Of a stretch of DNA of 20,000 nt, positions 17,281 through 20,000 are shown piece by piece; position 1 is the stretch's first letter, and the number at the start of each line of letters is the position of its first letter. Made by a program: the position numbers and the translations under genes. The notes under the pieces were generated by a model. The model saw nothing but the letters and a program-made list of their open reading frames with translations, was not told where the DNA came from and did no database searches. The DNA is from Prorocentrum cordatum. Its lineage: Eukaryota; Sar; Dinophyceae; Prorocentrales; Prorocentraceae. Location: assembly GCA_963575745.1 (NCBI GenBank), contig CAUYUJ010009542.1, forward strand, positions 1 to 20,000. Direction: 5' to 3'.

Positions 17281-20000
17281 GTGGCTCCAGTGCTGGTCTG
17301 AGTCATGTGCAACCATCGCGGGTAGATTTCCCAGATTCTCGTGGCCGTGCGCCGCGGCGTCAGCAAGTTGGAGGGGCACCTTCTCAACAACGCCCCGTGC
17401 ACTGGGCAAGGACCACAATTGGCACATGCAATCTATGAAATGCGCGCACTCGTGTTTCCAGCGGCCTCTATCGAAGTGTGCACGGTGAGATCGCCAGTCA
17501 GGGCCGCACGCAGCAACCAGAGCATCTTCCCAAGCAGTGCGGTGACCAGAAGTGGAGTGGACGTACTGCGCCTGACGACGGGCCTTCTCGCCAAAACATT
17601 GCGCAAGCTCCCAATCAAGGGCGCTTCGGAACTCTCTCGCCCATTTCAGCGGCGTTGCTCCTCCTGGGAATCTACAGTCTAGCTCCCGCCGAGCGTGTAG
17701 GAATACCATCCGGAGAACTCGACAATGCATCGGCTGCACGCCGGTGAGACGGAACCACCTGCCAATCTGCATAGCACTGCGTATATTGCACGCCCCTGGG
17801 CCCTCAGTCGGCGCGGGCCGGAGACGAAGCATCCTCCGCAAGTGCTGTAATTCCCACGTTCGCAGCCGGTGCAGAAGACCACTGGTGAGGTGCCACGATT
17901 CGCTACCAAATACAGCAGAAGCTCGCGGTGCCGAAGCCCACCCTTCCAATCGTTCTCGAATGCCGCCGCGACCCCGGAGAGCAGGTTTATGCTTATAGTA
18001 GGCCGCGTCACCAAGCCCCAGACGATGCCCGACGCTGCAATCGGTAGAGCCGGAGTCGTCGATAAGAACACCCAAGCACTCTAGTTGGACAACTTGCTTG
18101 TAGGGGAGGGGGTCGGGCAGACAAGGCGCGGTCAATGAGAAAGAAGACCCGCGGGCTGAACCGGCAGCCAAAGTAAGCAGAGAAGATGGTTTCCAATCCA
18201 GCCGGGCCTTCGCAAAAGCCAGAGTTGCCTCGGAGACCATGTGCTGCAGATGGTTCGGGTCGGTGGCAAAGAAGACGATGTTGTCTGCCCAGATCGCATG
18301 GTGAATGAGGTTCCCGTCGTACCTGACACCCCATCCCTGCTCGCTCCAGTTGGCCACGACGGGTTCCGATGCGCATTCCACAATCGCGTTCCAGCAGTCC
18401 GGAGTCTCCACGCCTCCCTGTTTTCCGCCTCGCTCGTAATTAAAAAACTCTGTATCCCCAGCCCCAGGGATCGCAAATCTCCCTCGTAACCCATGCAACT
18501 CCTGCAATAGGAGTCCCACCATGCCGTGCGACGCTCCCATGTGAAGCAGAGATTGCGTCAATACGTCGTGGTCCATGCTGTCGAATGCGAACTTCACGTC
18601 CTGGATGCTGACGTATAGGTTGTGACCCCATGAGCTTGCGTTGAAAATCATTTGCTGCATGAGGGCTGTGATGTCACTCGTGCGGAAGCCTCGCTTGAAT
18701 CCGTATGTGCGTACAGCCGTCGCCCGGATTTGGCCCTTCAGTGATGGACGCAACGTTAACATGTACCATTTTAACATGTTTGATAATTTTGCAATCCACC
18801 GAAACTGTTCGAGATGAGTCACCGCTTTGCTCTTAGGTATCCCTACGAATTCCAAGAGACGCCAATAATCGGACTGCTCGTTGCCGCTGTTGAAAGACGC
18901 ACGTTTTTGGAACAACTGCCAAATCATCCACGTAAGCTGGATAGGTAAGGCTTTCCACACCTCGGCCGGGACACCATCAGGACCAGCGGCCTTGCCCATC
19001 TTAAGGGACCCGCGTGCCTGGAGAAAGTCCCAGAACTCGATGGTGTTCGACTCCAATGCCTCCGTGGCCCGCTCCTGGTAGAGTGCGATCTGCTGGTGGA
19101 GTCGCCGCGCCTGGGCGTCATGAGAATTCTGGTCATCACCGAAACGCTCCTGGCCAAAACGGCGCCCTTCAGCCAACCACTGTGGCCGGTTACCAGAGAG
19201 AGATCCTTCCACGATCAATTGCTGAGGTAGGTACGTCTTTGCCATAGGACCAGGTCGTAAGAGCTTCAACTTCCTGTGAACCTTCAGCTTGTGCAAGTGT
19301 CGTTTGTGACGTTTCCACGTCGACGCTATCTGTGGGGCTGCATCTCCAACGGAGGTCAAATAGGTCCGCTTGGCTTCATTGGCGATCCGGCTAGCATCTC
19401 CAAAATCACGCCGTCGAGTACGTGAGGTGGTGTACGGGATGCTCTTGGCGATCTCGAAAATGCGATCTTCGACATTCTGCAGGGTAAAATGCATCATGAC
19501 ATCTGTAGTGCAAGCCAGTTTGAAGACATGCGCATCAGACTCGGAAGACGGCTGCCATCCATGAAGAATCTCCGCGGGAGCCCGAGGAACCCACAATGGC
19601 GCCTCAAGAGTCACATCCGCACAAATCGGGCGGTGATCAACCCTCTCGCGGAAAGGTGCTGCATCGAGGCTCTGAGGGCCCGCTTGTCCAGAGACGCCTG
19701 CGGATACGGCAACGTAGTCAATTTGAGATCTTTGGGCCAGCGGCCGTTTCCATCCGCATGTCCACAAAAGCTCCCGGGAAGTGTGCGACCCAAATGTGTT
19801 CAGACATCTAACCCCGAGGCTCCGTAGCCATCCAATGACGGTCCGGGCCATCTCCGGGGTATGCCCTCGCAGAGCGGGCAGAACATCGTGCCCAGTAACG
19901 TGATCCAAGTTAGCCGGCAACGTAACGTTAGCATCGACGCCGAGGATAATAGAGTAGTCTTGCTGCGAATTATGTTTCCTTACGAATTCCAGGGATTCTG
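16771..20000 (-). CDS. non-LTR retrotransposon polyprotein: APE endonuclease, RT, RNase H
   Basis: One uninterrupted frame, open through the window edge (first full codon 19998), giving at least 1,075 residues to TGA at 16771-16773. The start lies outside. Numbering from the edge, the C-terminal part of an APE-type endonuclease shows ILGVDANV (18-25, the G-D-F-N equivalent), SQIDYV (91-96) and DHRP (121-124). A basic linker follows. The reverse transcriptase shows GKAAGPDGVP (335-344), motif A DVKFAFD (467-473), motif B GGKQGGVETPDCWN (524-537) and motif C IWADN (569-573), with Asn where most RTs have a second Asp. Next come thumb and connection (ESWHLTSGLLHRLRTWELQH). The C-terminal 167 residues are RNase H-like with permuted order. 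The enzyme would nick chromosomal DNA and copy its own RNA there. The absence of stops over 3.2 kb implies recent activity or a young copy. Confidence 0.9.
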   Translation of the reverse strand, partial: ESLEFVRKHNSQQDYSIILGVDANVTLPANLDHVTGHDVLPALRGHTPEMARTVIGWLRSLGVRCLNTFGSHTSRELLWTCGWKRPLAQRSQIDYVAVSAGVSGQAGPQSLDAAPFRERVDHRPICADVTLEAPLWVPRAPAEILHGWQPSSESDAHVFKLACTTDVMMHFTLQNVEDRIFEIAKSIPYTTSRTRRRDFGDASRIANEAKRTYLTSVGDAAPQIASTWKRHKRHLHKLKVHRKLKLLRPGPMAKTYLPQQLIVEGSLSGNRPQWLAEGRRFGQERFGDDQNSHDAQARRLHQQIALYQERATEALESNTIEFWDFLQARGSLKMGKAAGPDGVPAEVWKALPIQLTWMIWQLFQKRASFNSGNEQSDYWRLLEFVGIPKSKAVTHLEQFRWIAKLSNMLKWYMLTLRPSLKGQIRATAVRTYGFKRGFRTSDITALMQQMIFNASSWGHNLYVSIQDVKFAFDSMDHDVLTQSLLHMGASHGMVGLLLQELHGLRGRFAIPGAGDTEFFNYERGGKQGGVETPDCWNAIVECASEPVVANWSEQGWGVRYDGNLIHHAIWADNIVFFATDPNHLQHMVSEATLAFAKARLDWKPSSLLTLAAGSARGSSFSLTAPCLPDPLPYKQVVQLECLGVLIDDSGSTDCSVGHRLGLGDAAYYKHKPALRGRGGIRERLEGWASAPRASAVFGSESWHLTSGLLHRLRTWELQHLRRMLRLRPAPTEGPGACNIRSAMQIGRWFRLTGVQPMHCRVLRMVFLHARRELDCRFPGGATPLKWAREFRSALDWELAQCFGEKARRQAQYVHSTSGHRTAWEDALVAACGPDWRSHRAHFDRGRWKHECAHFIDCMCQLWSLPSARGVVEKVPLQLADAAAHGHENLGNLPAMVAHDSDQHWSHDNHCLSIAVDCEILANLLNGTVAAMSEEHQAVFRRMARALAALLSRDWRPRTPWADMVEWRPRKYNVQADHLANYAMNTACRWENVDSDSLRDALRSGCNIRLCSDGGLRYRDGSAGCAWVLYCVQRHGESWTYAMLGHAGFQVSGATSAFVAEILALDAALATLSLIL

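Overview
This is eukaryotic nuclear DNA, most likely from a dinoflagellate alga. The evidence is three-fold. Coding-like stretches have third codon positions that are almost all G or C. Very long tandem arrays alternate with short coding islands. The right third carries two non-LTR retroelement polyproteins with features I associate with dinoflagellate elements: a W-A-D-x reverse transcriptase motif and a long C-terminal RNase H-like region. There are no bacterial or viral genes, tRNAs, rRNAs or CRISPR arrays. The assignment is an inference; no single marker proves it.

Positions 1-13640 are mostly repeats. In order: an (AGT)n/(ACT)n block whose two halves are reverse complements (1-330) and a longer ACT array (619-1106); a broken minus-strand gene with an AT-hook (1164-2003); the first copy of a ~390-bp dispersed repeat (2331-2720) running into an 89-bp tandem array (2721-3640); a GAT/GAC run; a TCAGCC hexamer array with a 155-bp higher-order period (4036-5451); a 73-bp array alternating two unit types (5452-5805); the second copy of the 390-bp repeat (5952-6349); a minus-strand gene with a charged helix and Q/N/H tail (6653-7477); a 185-198-bp satellite (about 7799-9335); an unrecognised 350-residue minus-strand gene (9548-10600) with a 214-bp foldback structure just upstream; a perfect-looking palindrome near 11039-11073; three degenerate repeats (12244-12850); and a small coiled-coil ORF (13033-13269) beside a CTC/CAT/CAA microsatellite.

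Positions 13801-20000 hold two retroelements on the minus strand, head to tail. The first (16771-20000, open at the window edge) is one uninterrupted frame: endonuclease C-terminal part, reverse transcriptase, connection, RNase H. The second (13801-16730) is a decayed copy of a different but related family, split over several frames and lacking its endonuclease. 

The most interesting observation is that in both elements the RNase H-like domain appears circularly permuted. The half that normally comes second (strand 4 Asp to the final helix Asp) is encoded first, and the half that normally comes first (strand 1 Asp-Gly to the helix A Glu) is encoded last and ends the protein. The two elements have diverged greatly in sequence yet share this order, so it is unlikely to be a local rearrangement.
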